The notes beneath the pieces are model-generated. The model was given only the letters and a program-made list of their open reading frames with translations. It made no database searches and was not told where the DNA came from. Of a stretch of DNA of 64,000 nucleotides, positions 63,776 to 64,000 are shown piece by piece (within the stretch, counting starts at the first letter, position 1; each line of letters begins with the position of its first letter). Location of the stretch: the NCBI GenBank assembly GCA_944989445.1, contig CALYLW010000019.1, positions 558,001 through 622,000 of the forward strand. The letters run 5' to 3'. The stretch comes from Ampullaceana balthica. Taxonomy: Eukaryota > Mollusca > Gastropoda > Lymnaeidae. Both the position numbers and the translations under genes were made by a program.

Positions 63776-64000
63776 CTAAAAACTAAAAAAAATATTTCTA
63801 TGATAAATAAGTGATAGGAACATGCTCATTTTCAAATGGGAAATGCAGCTCTTATGGAGGGGGGGGCGGGGGGGCAAAGCTTTGAGATGTCTTATTCAAG
63901 AGGGGGTCTAAGTTTTTTCAGGTGACTTGTGACGAGGGGCCCCCAAAATCGCGTGACTACATTTATTGACGGTCCCTTAAATCAATCATATGATGGTTTT

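Larger units (their letters stand above)
62955..63976. mobile_element. PIF/Harbinger-like MITE carrying a hAT element
   Basis: Termini GGTACTGTCCATAAATGGCG and (reverse complement) GGGACCGTCAATAAATGTAG, about 24 bp with 5 mismatches, flanked by TTA on both sides (62952-62954, 63977-63979). A three-base TWA duplication is typical of PIF/Harbinger. Without the nested hAT it is about 425 bp. Confidence 0.6.

Overview
The window is animal nuclear DNA: AT-rich, intron-bearing, with almost no gene density. By my rough count tandem repeats fill about a third of it, and most of the rest is nested transposons. The mix of a D8C-domain host gene, a Gmr1-type LTR element, CR1/L2-like LINEs with (GATAA)n tails, a tRNA-type SINE and many hAT and other DNA-transposon remnants suggests a lophotrochozoan, most likely a mollusc. 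That is inference; no species marker is present.

One complete host gene can be assembled, on the minus strand from 27815 (ATG) to 9661 (stop). It has ten coding exons, all with GT..AG borders and phases that agree at all nine junctions, giving 2478 nt or 825 aa. The predicted product is a type I membrane protein. In order it has a signal peptide, a D8C (uromodulin/GP2-type) domain split over exons 2-4, a Ser/Thr/Pro-rich mucin-like stalk (exon 6), a SEA-like membrane-proximal domain (exons 6-9), one transmembrane helix and an 80-90 residue tail. Its introns are packed with minisatellites and mobile elements. The most striking is intron 5, where a 38-bp minisatellite of about 91 units begins at the exon 5 splice donor and repeats a donor-like GTAAGT in every unit.

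At 40508-47106 (minus strand) lies a young, full-length LTR retrotransposon with two LTRs of 306-307 bp differing at three positions and a 5-bp target duplication. Its sequence is Ty3/gypsy-like, but its pol order is protease-integrase-RT-RNase H, the order of Ty1/copia and the hallmark of the Gmr1 clade. Its Gag has a SCAN-like capsid segment. Two frame breaks separate Gag/protease-integrase/RT. It sits inside a 27-bp minisatellite that itself appears to have grown within a hAT-like element (39921-48104).

Layout: 0.5-9.3 kb LINE remnants, a TTAA-type DNA element split by a LINE, and two related loci of a 45-bp minisatellite; 9.66-27.8 kb the host gene; 28-39 kb minisatellites (16-bp array of 3.65 kb, 37-bp array of 2.7 kb split by a LINE) and Helentron-like copies; 39.9-48.1 kb the hAT/minisatellite/LTR-element nest; 48.5-57 kb further minisatellites and a LINE 3' end; 57.3-64 kb hAT, PIF/Harbinger-like and hairpin elements nested in one another. 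I see no rRNA, tRNA or CRISPR. Most long open frames in the arrays are by-products of unit lengths divisible by three.
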